From positions 1,476,501 through 1,540,500 of the forward strand of contig JANUWF010001497.1 of NCBI GenBank assembly GCA_026120185.1: a stretch of DNA of 64,000 nucleotides. The letters run 5' to 3'. The stretch's first letter is position 1. Each line of letters starts with the position of its first letter. The notes below the pieces were generated by a model. It did no database searches. It saw nothing but the letters and a program-made list of their open reading frames with translations, and had not been told where the DNA came from. The position numbers were made by a program, and so were the translations under genes. This document shows positions 48,155-55,958 of the stretch, piece by piece. This DNA is from Voacanga thouarsii (taxonomy: Eukaryota > Streptophyta > Magnoliopsida > Gentianales > Apocynaceae).

Positions 48155-48600
48155 ACTACCAGATGCTCTTGCAAATATTTATAATTTACCACCTCAAAAT
48201 AAAGGAGGAAGTACTTTAATTCTGTCATCATTTCACCCACAGAAATGGCCCGAAGTAATTGATAGATGGGAAGCTGATGCATTAAATGTATTAGAAAGGG
48301 TAAATTTTAATATGACGACAAAACAAGTAGTAGGTTTCATAAAAATCTTTTAGGAAATATGAAAAATTATTTTATTGATTGGAGGACAAAATACCCAAAG
48401 TCCTATAAACAATTGTTGGATCTTGATGAAAATCCCCATAATATAACCAGCCAGATCAGACAAATAATTTTAGGATATGATCCTTATAGAAGTCAAACAA
48501 AGCTCCAATATCAAGCTATAAAAGATCTTGAAACTTTACAAGTAGATCCAAAATTATTAGATCTAGCATGCTGCTGAACAAAAGTTCTATCAGCCAAGTC
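47729..48600 (+). pseudogene. EPRV coat-protein ORF, N-terminal half
   Basis: Starts MSSYYCVEYEPYE; the same start is seen at 55945 on the minus strand in better shape. After frame changes: SVLEPIISLDDSKNIDNTNF, a Ser/Thr/Pro-rich stretch, the TA array at 48124-48153, then GLPDALANIYNLPPQNKGG, WPEVIDRWEADALNVLERV, FIDWRTKYPKSYKQLLDLDE and ASN-rich helices to about 48580. Acidic, low-complexity N-terminus plus helical core fits a caulimovirid capsid precursor. At about 48600 it is joined to minus-strand fragments. Confidence 0.65.
48124..48153. repeat. TA dinucleotide microsatellite in EPRV coat ORF
   Basis: About 15 TA units between the low-complexity part and the capsid core. TA arrays have been reported at EPRV insertions in other plants, so it may mark a join of two viral pieces or a later expansion. 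Confidence 0.92.
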
Positions 48601-48700
48601 TAAGTATTCTAATTTCTTTCTCTCTATTCTGAAATAATTTCTATTGTACTAGTAACATACTTCTTCTATTTATCTGCACTAGATGAGTAATATAAATCTT
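48601..48700 (-). pseudogene. EPRV scrap: start of RNase H
   Basis: CTATTCTGAAATAATTTCTA and ACATACTTCTTCTATTTATC match 30090-30150. About 80 bases, cut at both ends. Confidence 0.65.
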
Positions 48701-48960
48701 TTCTTTGAAATTACCAGAAAGATAAATCTCAGGTTTATTAAATACTATTTTTCTACTAAAGAAGGCTCACACTACGGGGTCAAGGCTGCCTCTCACAGGA
48801 CTTACAAAAGATGACTGAGTTCTTTTACCCTCAATGAGATACTTTCTCCTTACACCTGAGTTTTTGTGATAATCGAAATATCCTTATACTAGTTCATGTA
48901 ATGCAGCAAATATCAGTATGCTAGTTAGACAGAATAAATCAACTGAACAACTCATATATA
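48701..48960 (-). pseudogene. EPRV coat-protein core fragment
   Basis: Minus strand: GVRRKYLIEGKRTQSSFVSP, VRGSLDPVV, AFFSRKIVFNKPEIYLSGNF. The last part matches 53960-54060. Joined at about 48960 to leader sequence. Confidence 0.65.
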
Positions 48961-48995
48961 GATGTCTTTAGGGTACGTAGCTTTGTTGCTGACAG

Positions 48996-49014
48996 CAAAG
49001 AGATCACCTCTTTG
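48996..49014. other. EPRV leader hairpin 1
   Basis: CAAAGAGATCACCTCTTTG: 7-bp arms, 5-base loop. The same hairpin is kept at 29546-29564. Confidence 0.65.
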
Positions 49015-49169
49015 AGCATAAAGCCCTACTGCTGTTTGTTTCCTAGCCTATATACCTTAAAGATTCTATATACTTATATCCCGCAACAAATTTTTGGAGA
49101 AATAGAAATCAAAATACCAATAAAGGCTAAAGGCAATATTTCATATATTCATTATACAAGGGAGTTTTG

Positions 49170-49186
49170 AGAGACCAAAGGTCTCT
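49170..49186. other. EPRV leader hairpin 2
   Basis: AGAGACCAAAGGTCTCT: perfect 7-bp arms, 3-base loop, between primer site and hairpin 1. Confidence 0.65.
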
Positions 49187-49275
49187 ATTCCATAATTACC
49201 TTATACAAACAAGATTACAAACTCGTGCTCAAGTACTATTAAAGCAGTTGAGCTATCCTACCTCCACAAAAACTT

Positions 49276-49287
49276 GCATTGATACCA
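49276..49287 (-). other. EPRV primer site for tRNA-Met
   Basis: Minus strand TGGTATCAATGC against TGGTATCAGAGC (10 of 12). All caulimovirids use this tRNA to start minus-strand DNA. Confidence 0.7.
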
Positions 49288-49391
49288 AATATAAACCAAA
49301 AGGCAAACTAATTTAGTTCACTGAAGTGTAAGTGTGCGTTCTTAACTTCAGTAGCAATAACTGAATATATAGCCATGCATAAACTGCCTGG

Positions 49392-49399
49392 GATATATA
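49392..49399 (-). promoter_or_regulatory. EPRV TATA box
   Basis: Minus strand CTGTATATATCCC. It lies about 105 bases upstream of the primer site and directly downstream of the tandem repeat, as expected of a pregenomic RNA promoter. Confidence 0.55.
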
Positions 49400-49410
49400 C
49401 AGGTTTGGCC

Positions 49411-49478
49411 CTTCAAGAAAGTAAGGGACAAATGACTCTTGCCTCTTCAAGAAAGTAAAGGGCAAATGACTCTTCGGT
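49411..49478 (-). repeat. 34-bp tandem repeat upstream of the EPRV TATA box
   Basis: Two units, 49411-49444 and 49445-49478, sharing CTTCAAGAAAGTAA and CAAATGACTCTT, with a weaker third unit to about 49504. Each holds TGACTC, a bZIP-type (GCN4-like) site. It could act as an enhancer. Confidence 0.65.
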
Positions 49479-49662
49479 AAAGATACTGATAAATGACCTT
49501 TGAGAAAAAGAAAAGATAAATGATTTTTTATTCTATTTCTGATGGGGACTGCATTTCCACTTAAAAAAAACAAACATAATCCAACAGTTTTTCCATTAAA
49601 AAGTGGTAGTCAGTAAAGTGGAGTTTATAGACTCAAAATTTAGAAGCTATTCTTCTAGATTT

Positions 49663-50880
49663 CCATGGCATTAGCTAAATTGCCAAATTCATCATCTAGA
49701 TCATCTTCAGCTATTCATGTATCTTCCATAGAGTGGAAGTTGTTGATGCTTCCTTGAATAGTAATCATACTTTGAAGATGGTGTCTCTGGTAGTATGCCA
49801 CTAATTCTGGGTCCTCAATAAACAAATTAGAGAAAGGAACATATATGTTTGATTGTTTGAGAGGTGACCAACCAATTGATAAAGACTTTGAAATGCCGAG
49901 ATTCACATATAAGCTTGTGAATCATGCCAAAGGATGTGTCACTAATATGTGTCAACTTTAATGCTCTGTAATTATAAATTTGATCTAGAATGGTATTATG
50001 ATCTTCTAGAATAATAATCAGATTATTGTAGACATATAGAATTAGGGGCTTGGTATATGGAAAGGCTGAAAACAAGACTTTAGTCCTACAAATATCAGGA
50101 TAATTTGCATTAAAAGACGAGAAAACTACAGAAAAATCCAATTTGATAAACCTGTTAGAGTAAGCATCCATCTCGGTGAACAGGGTCATTACATGGTTGA
50201 GTTGTTTGTCAAGTAATACTTAATTGGCAAGATCATAGTAACCCTCAGGGATATAAACACGCACCAACATGACGTATATGATTAGATTTTGGATAGACAG
50301 GTCCAAACCAAGAATCTTTTTATCAGTCCACTTTGATATTTTGATAACTCCACTGACAAAAAAAAAACTTTTAGTGGGATCACTTTCATCTTTGAAACTA
50401 ATAATATCGAAAGATAAGCCATCATAATGTTGAACCGGCTTTATGTAGATTTTTCTTAGGAACTGTTGAAGTGCCAGTTGTCTAGCCATTCTATCAATGA
50501 GAACAAACTTATAGATTTGTATCTTGATGTCTTTTGGAAATTTTGAGGGGCAACTTTTCCAATTTCTTTTTTTTTTCTAAAAGATCATCATTTACAAATT
50601 TGACAAACTTTTCTCTATTTTCAGCAGTTTCTTCAATAAGATTTTCTTTTTCTTTGAGGGAAATTTTAAGCATTTGGATTTGGTTTTCAAGTATTGAAAT
50701 AGATTTGGGTCTGAAGTCATCCTAGATAGGAAGAGTTGAAGAACTAGGCTTTATAGTTTGTAAAAGCTGAATTTGTCCATTTAGATGAGCAAGATGATCG
50801 GATAAAGCTTTTAATATATTGGCAAAAGATTTGTGGTTTCGGTATTTCTAAAGATTATCAAGAAGGCATTGCCGCTCCAT
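49663..50880 (-). pseudogene. EPRV ORF X: unrecognised ~405-codon protein with coiled coil
   Basis: From ATG at 50880: FANILKALSDHLAHLNGQIQ, then a heptad-rich ISILENQIQMLKISLKEKEN and EETAENREKFVKFVNDDL, strongly coiled-coil-like. A frameshift at the T run near 50568 leads to MARQLALQQFLRKIYIKPVQ, HYDGLSFDIISFKDESDPTK, KISKWTDKKILGLDLSIQNL and a beta-rich middle; after a stop (50220) come MTLFTEMDAYSNRFIKLDFS and a final frameshift near 49890 to the acidic end AEDDLDDEFGNLANAMEI. Its position, after RNase H and before the promoter, is that of the caulimovirus transactivator gene, but I see no clear transactivator motif. Only this one copy is in the window. Confidence 0.6.
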
Positions 50881-51189
50881 GGATATTGAGAAGTCTAGAA
50901 CAAACGTAATGGGTAGTCTATTCAACAAGTATAGGCCAAAGGCTATTTGTTCAGGAAGGCATGTTGGTTGTGCTATGCCATCTGCATAAGAAAACAATTA
51001 GCATTAAAATAATATCCTGTTTTTAGACTTTAAAGTCTACTACTGTACGATGACCAATCCAAACCTATACTTGGGCTCTGAGGTGTAAACCTACTACCCA
51101 GAACAGCTTTGAATACTATACAATGGTCATTTCAAGGCTAAAGCTTGACTAAAGAATTTTGGACTTAAAGTCCATTACATATTTTAGGC
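50881..51189 (-). other. EPRV spacer between RNase H and ORF X
   Basis: Matches 29270-29480. In viral orientation it holds GGACTTTAAGTCC (a short palindrome), AGACTTTAAAGTCT (a second), and TTTTCTTATGCAG followed by ATGG, which resembles a 3' splice site. No coding sequence. Confidence 0.6.
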
Positions 51190-51728
51190 TTGAGGAGACT
51201 AGACTAGCCTACTTAATTTATCAACCCAAAAATTTTGATCTGCATTAATGTGTTCAATGAACATATTGAAATCATTACCTATAAGAAAATCCACAAATTT
51301 AAGCCATCTCTGATGAAATAACTTAGAATTAGACATTTTATTGTAACAAGAAACAATTGGTTTATAATCAGTTCTTAATGTAAATTCTTTGTTATTTCTT
51401 ACATGAATATAAAATTTATTTAGTACATAAATGCATGCAAAAATTTTAGCATCTGTCGCGCTAACTTGGCTTTTATATAAACTGCTACAGTAACCAGCTA
51501 TTTTTTCATCTTTTCTGGATGCTTCTTTGAAAGGTTTCCATTTGAGAATTGCTCCCCATCCTTCTAAACATCATCAGCTTCTATTACTATGTAAGCAGTT
51601 GATGGTGCTAAATTCAAGGGTGAAAGATTTTTAAAAATCTCTATTATTTTAGAAACTAATTTCCAATCTTGGTCATTAAATTTTCTTTGACCCTTAAGTC
51701 TGATTTTAGCATAGAGTGGTCCTACTAA
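51190..51728 (-). pseudogene. EPRV RNase H, second copy
   Basis: The minus strand parallels 29689-30190: AYIVIEADDVWKDGEQFSN at the start (51560-51620), then frames with stops for KIAGYCSSLYKS and the NEHINADQNFW part near 51230. Together with 51729-53664 it forms the longest collinear viral stretch. Confidence 0.75.
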
Positions 51729-52480
51729 TTAGCTATAATTTGGGATATATTCTTTACACCAATTTAATAATCCTAAAAAAGATCTTAGAGATGTAATATC
51801 ATTATCTCTAATTTCTTTCTCTGCTATGGCTTTTGCAAAGTGTTCCTGTAGTTTAATTTGACCTTTGCCTATAACTATTCCTAAAACTTCTATTTGGGGT
51901 TTACCAATAGACATTTTCTTTTTTGATAAAACCAACCCATTTCTAATACATTCATCAAAAAATATTTTTAAATGTTTGATGTGTTCATTTCTACTTTGAC
52001 TAAAAACTAAGATATCGTCAATATAGCAGACTATAAATGGATATTTTTTGAATATTTTATCCATTTTTCTCTGAAATACAGAGGGAGTATTTTTCAAGCC
52101 AAAAGCCATGACTAGCCATTCATAGTGTCCATTAGGTATAGTAAATGCAGCTAAGGGATACTATAAATAACGCTACCTTTTATTCTTTGAATTAGCAGAT
52201 CCTTGTTAGGGATTATGTAGCTATCTGCTCTAGTATTGTCATTTAACCTTTTGTAGTTAAAGACCATTCTACTCTTTCCTATGACTATGACTATTTCACT
52301 ATGTTTCCTTACGATAAAAGTAGGAGTTCTATGAGGACTATTACTATTTCTAAATATCTTAAGATCTAAAAGTTCTTTGATGTACATATTAACTTCTTCT
52401 AGATCTTTTGGAGTATAGATCATTGGTTTATTCTTTATAATTAACTCAGTGTTAATTATAACTGATTTACAAAGAATTTT
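51729..52480 (-). pseudogene. EPRV reverse transcriptase
   Basis: Minus strand: KPMIYTPKDLEEVNMYIKEL, PHRTPTFIVRKHSEIV, GKSRMVFNYKRLNDNT, then after a join MAFGLKNTPSVFQRKMDKIF, VCYIDDILVFSQSRNEHIKH (YIDD catalytic pair near 52010), LGIVIGKGQIKLQEHFAKAI and SLRSFLGLLNWCKEYIPNY. About 20 codons with the first catalytic Asp (the DxKxGFWQ part) are deleted near 52165, followed by a stop. The rearranged copy at 55256-55670 still carries the GFWQ part. It copies pregenomic RNA to DNA. Confidence 0.88.
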
Positions 52481-53100
52481 ATTTTTATTCTAATGTTCTA
52501 TAGGATTTTCTCCAATTATCTTAATAGCTTCTAATTTTGATAGAACTTGCTCAATTTCTACCTGATTATGTAATATTCCCAAATTGAAATTTACTGCATT
52601 GTATTCTGGGATTAAATTAACTACTTCATTGTATATATTTCCAAATTCTTCTATCATAGAATCTGAAGCTACAAATTCATCATCCACCACTCTTTTCTGC
52701 GTTATTTCTGATGCTAAAGAATTTAGTTCTCTGGAATAAGGTGAGCTACGAATTGTATCAACCCTTTTAAAGAAAGTTACCTTATTTCCCTCTACTATTA
52801 TTCCACCATGAAGATTTTTGATAAAATTCATGCCTATGATTAACTGATAATTCATGGAAGATATCCATGTAGTTGGTAGGTAATATTTCTCTGTATTAAA
52901 TTTAATTGCGTAGTCTACCAATCTATCATCTAATTTTCTGACGTTTCCAATGATATCAATTACATTTGTTCCTGTGTCAGATTTAATCTTATACTTGCAC
53001 AAGGTCTTGATGTATGTGAGACATTGTTGCACCAGTATCTATAATTGCTGACAATGTAATTGTATATTTGTCAGGAAATTCTATTGTGCATATAGTATTT
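52481..53100 (-). pseudogene. EPRV aspartic protease and linker
   Basis: Minus strand: the IIDTGAT-type start near 53040 is broken by a frameshift; then VIDIIGNVRKLDDRLVDYAI, SSMNYQLIIGMNFIKNLHGG (the IIGMNF pattern matches the second conserved protease block) and a linker NLIPEYNAVNFNLGILHNQV to IIGENPIEH. One clean 180-codon stretch at 52490-53032. It cuts the viral polyprotein. Confidence 0.8.
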
Positions 53101-53664
53101 AACAGATTATTTGACATGTACTTCCCTATGGTCAAATTTTCTAAATTTTTTGTAGGGGTAAGAATAGATTCTAAGCTATTTTGTTCTTCTATTCTTATTC
53201 CTTTTTGTTTTCTGTCTTTATTTTTACAGATACAATCTCTAAGACTTTCCTCGAGATTATCTATATATTTCTATAAAATTTCTATTGTCTTAAGGTGAGT
53301 ATGTACCTATTGCTTTAATGTGACTTCAGGTATTTCTTCAACCTTTTGTTCTATTTTATGATTCATATCATAACTAAATTGGCTATTTGCATAGAATCTA
53401 CAAACTGCTAAATAGCAAGTTGTGCAATATGTTCTGTGTTTTTCTACTAGAAATTTAAGACAAATTTTACATCTATCTTTTAATTTTGTGAAATCTTTCC
53501 AAATATGTTGACATCTATTAAATTTGTCAAAACTTACCTTATACTTATTTTGAAGGAATGTTGGGTTATTATCTAAATTCCAGTCTTGTTCATTCATATT
53601 TAAAAGAGTCATATCTTCAAAATCTTTTAATCTATCTATCATGTGAAAAACACTGAAGTAACTC
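53101..53664 (-). pseudogene. EPRV coat-protein C-terminal region, second Cys box
   Basis: Minus strand: SVFHMIDRLKDFEDMTLLNM, NPTFLQNKYKVSFDKFNRCQ, then CKICLKFLVEKHRTYCTTCY and LAVCRFY. This is the CX2CX11CX2CX4CX2C box known from badnaviruses, with the last Cys changed to Tyr here; the 54168-55030 copy keeps all six. A coiled-coil-like stretch and CICKNKD lead into the protease. Confidence 0.85.
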
Positions 53665-53745
53665 ATTGGTTTATCCTTTATAATTAATTCAGTGTTAATT
53701 ATATCTAATTTACAAAGAATTTTATTTTTATTCCAATGTTCTGTA
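53665..53745 (-). pseudogene. EPRV scrap: N-terminal RT sequence
   Basis: TTTACAAAGAATTTTATTTT and the surrounding 80 bases match 52430-52500. It separates two coat-protein pieces that are not adjacent in the inferred genome. Confidence 0.7.
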
Positions 53746-54064
53746 CATAAAACATGGGAGTATAAATATTTTTACAATAATTGTAATTTTTAATTTGTCT
53801 ATCTATCTCCTTTTGTATACATTGTTCCTTGAGATAGTTAAACAAGAATTGAATTCTACTAGTAATGCCTACCGCTGGTCTATTACCAACAGATTCCATC
53901 CATTTTTCATTAACTAATTTTCCTAAAGGATTAGGTAGCTTAGCAAAAAAAATTTCACTAAGTTCTATCTTTTCTTTCAAATTACCAGAAAAATAAATCT
54001 CAAGTTTATTAGATACTATTTTTCTACTAAAGAAAGCTCACACTATAGGGTTAAGGCTGCCTCT
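53746..54064 (-). pseudogene. EPRV coat-protein core
   Basis: Minus strand: KEKIELSEIFFAKLPNPLGK, LVNEKWMESVGNRPAVGITS, RIQFLFNYLKEQCIQKEIDR, QIKNYNYCKNIYTPMFY. The pattern fits the capsid core of caulimovirids. Overlaps in content with 48701-48960. Confidence 0.7.
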
Positions 54065-54167
54065 CACAGGACTAACTTGTATATATCCCGGGCAGTTCAT
54101 GCATGACTATTCTCCTTATATAAATTAACTAATTTCTGTGGTTTACTATTATTATAGTAATACAACC
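54065..54167 (-). pseudogene. EPRV scraps: promoter piece and movement-protein piece
   Basis: 54070-54100 resembles the TATA region near 49375-49400 (GTATATATCCC, CAGTT(C/T)ATGCATG). 54103-54165 resembles the inverse of 30925-30970 in the movement protein (AAATTAACTAATTT, GTGGTTTA). Confidence 0.55.
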
Positions 54168-55030
54168 AATTCTACTGTACATATAGTATTCAAAAGATCA
54201 TTTGACCTGTACTTCCCTATGGTCAAATTTTCTAAATTTTCAGTAGGGGTAAGAATAGATTCTAAGCTATTTGTTCTTCTATTCTTATTCCTTCTATTTT
54301 CTATCTTTATTTTTACATATACAATCTCTAAGACTTTTCTCAAGATTATCTATATATTTCTGTAAAATTTCTATTGTCTTAAGGTGAGTATTTACTTGTT
54401 GCTTTAATGTGACTTCAGGTATTTCTTCAACCTTTTGTTCTATTTTATGATTCATATCATAACTAAATTGGCTATTTGCACAGAATCTGCAAACTGCTAA
54501 ATAGCAAGTTGTGCAATGTGTTCTGTGTTTTTCTACTAGAAATTTAAGACAAATTTCACATCAATCTTTTAATTTTGTGAAATCTTTCCAAGTATGTTGA
54601 CATCTATTAAATTTGTCAAAACTTACCTTATACTTATTTTGAAGGAATGTTAGGTTATTATCTAAATTCTAGTCTTGTTCTTTCATATTTAAAAGACTCA
54701 TATCTTCAAAATCTTTTAGTCTATCTATCATGTCAGTAACACTAAAGTAACTCATAATGTCACTATCATTACCTTTTTCATCTCCATCTAATGATACAAT
54801 ATTATATGCAGGACGTTCTGTACCATAGAATAGGTATGTATTAATTTCAAGAGATTTATACAAATTTAGCCTATCTCTCTTGACATTTTTATTTTTGCAT
54901 TGGTATGCAAAATGACCTAATTCTCCACAAACATAACATTTATATTTCTTTGGAGGCTTGTAAGTTTTAAATTTTTTGACCTGATTTTTCATTGGTCTAC
55001 CCTTTTTACCTAAAGCAGTAGGAATATTCA
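54168..55030 (-). pseudogene. EPRV coat-protein C-terminal region with both Cys boxes
   Basis: Minus strand from 55030: a basic stretch KKGRPMKNQVKKFKTYKPPK, zinc knuckle CYVCGELGHFAYQC (CX2CX4HX4C), TERPAYNIVSLDGDEKGND, DMIDRLKDFEDMSLLNMKEQ, a stop, then the second box CEICLKFLVEKHRTHCTTCY with LAVCRFC, all six Cys kept. These nucleic-acid-binding boxes package or chaperone viral RNA/DNA. It ends near 54168, before the protease motif. Confidence 0.85.
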
Positions 55031-55255
55031 CTAAGGAAAATACTAAATATAGCGATCCAGTATCACCTGTTGATCAATTAATGATTAGACAGAATAATGT
55101 AATAAAAATTCTATTATTAAATATTTTGGAAAAGTTAGAACAACCCATTCCAAATAATCCTGAAATAACATCAAAATTCAATGACATAAGTGATGTTATT
55201 AAAAGATTAAATTTAGATCCAAGCAAGATAGCAAAGAAACCAAAATCTACTAATC
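55031..55255 (+). pseudogene. EPRV ORF upstream of movement protein, inverted fragment
   Basis: Plus strand: DQLMIRQNNVIKILLLNILE, KLEQPIPNNPEITSKFNDIS, IKRLNLDPSKIAKKPKSTNP. Same gene as 30291-30540, in plus orientation between two minus-strand pieces. The right join falls in CTAATCCTAAAAAAGATCTT, which also occurs in the reverse transcriptase at 51768-51786. Confidence 0.7.
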
Positions 55256-55670
55256 CTAAAAAAGATCTTGGAAATGTAATATCATTATCTCTAATTTCTT
55301 TCTCTACTATGGCTTTTGCAAAGTGTTCTTGTAGTTTAATTTGACCTTTGCCTATAACTATTCCTAAAAATTCTATTTGGGATTCACCAATAGACATTTT
55401 CTTTTTTGATAAAACCAACCTATTATTAATACATTCATCAAAAAAAAAATTTAAATGTTTGATATGTTCATTTCTGCTTTGACTAAAAACTAAGATATCG
55501 TCAATATAGCAGACTATAAATGGATATTTTTTGAATATATGATCCATTTTTCTCTAAAATACAGAGGGAGCATTTTCCAAGCCAAAGGGCATGACTAGTC
55601 ATTCATAGTGTCCATTAGGTATAGTAAATGCAGTCCAAGGGATACTATCTTCTTTCATGGCTATTTGCCA
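55256..55670 (-). pseudogene. EPRV reverse transcriptase, second copy
   Basis: Minus strand: GFWQIAMKEDSIPW, then MDHIFKKYPFIVCYIDDILV, SQSRNEHIKHLNFFFDECIN, LGIVIGKGQIKLQEHFAKAI, SFLGL, then the join at 55255. It keeps the GFWQ block that 51729-52480 has lost. Confidence 0.85.
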
Positions 55671-55945
55671 AAAGCCAAGTATTTATAGGTTTCCTAGACA
55701 CTATGAAGATTTTTTATGAAATGCAGGCCTATGATTAACTGATAATTCATGGAAGGCTCCAATACACTTTCTTGTCTACTCTGAGGAAATTTCGGATAAA
55801 CCACATGAATGCCTTGCACTATAAGGTAAAAATCTACTTCATCTAATTTAGATTTTTCCTCAAAATGTTGTGTGCAATCATAACTTGGATACACAGAATC
55901 TAAAGTTTCATGAGGTTCATATTCTACATAGTAATAAGAACTCAT
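55671..55945 (-). pseudogene. EPRV coat-protein N-terminus fused to protease scrap
   Basis: Minus strand from ATG 55945: MSSYYYVEYEPHETLDSVYP, a clean reading to QSRQESVLEP, then an abrupt in-frame join to MNYQLIIGLHFIKNLHSV, which belongs to the protease (52820-52870). About 55665-55700 resembles the movement-protein part at 31115-31150 in inverted form. The 83-codon open frame is therefore a deletion fusion, not a natural gene. Confidence 0.75.
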
Positions 55946-55958
55946 GTTGAAGTACTCC
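55946..55958 (-). pseudogene. EPRV dUTPase tail, cut by Gy3
   Basis: Minus strand ending AGTACTTCAACATGAG, as at 47716-47732. Gy3 is inserted at 55959, so the rest of this second dUTPase copy should lie beyond the window. Confidence 0.7.

Larger units (their letters stand above)
48961..49662 (-). promoter_or_regulatory. EPRV intergenic region: promoter, primer site and leader
   Basis: In viral (minus) orientation: a 34-bp tandem repeat, TATA box, tRNA-Met primer site, then a leader with two hairpins. This order matches caulimovirid intergenic regions, where one promoter makes the pregenomic RNA and the primer site lies downstream. No gene. A short ORF at 49313-49573 (minus) covers the repeat and is not convincing. 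Confidence 0.65.

Noticed and set aside
55694..55945. Clean 83-codon viral frame as a natural small protein
   Set aside because: It is a deletion fusion: coat-protein N-terminus joined to a protease fragment.
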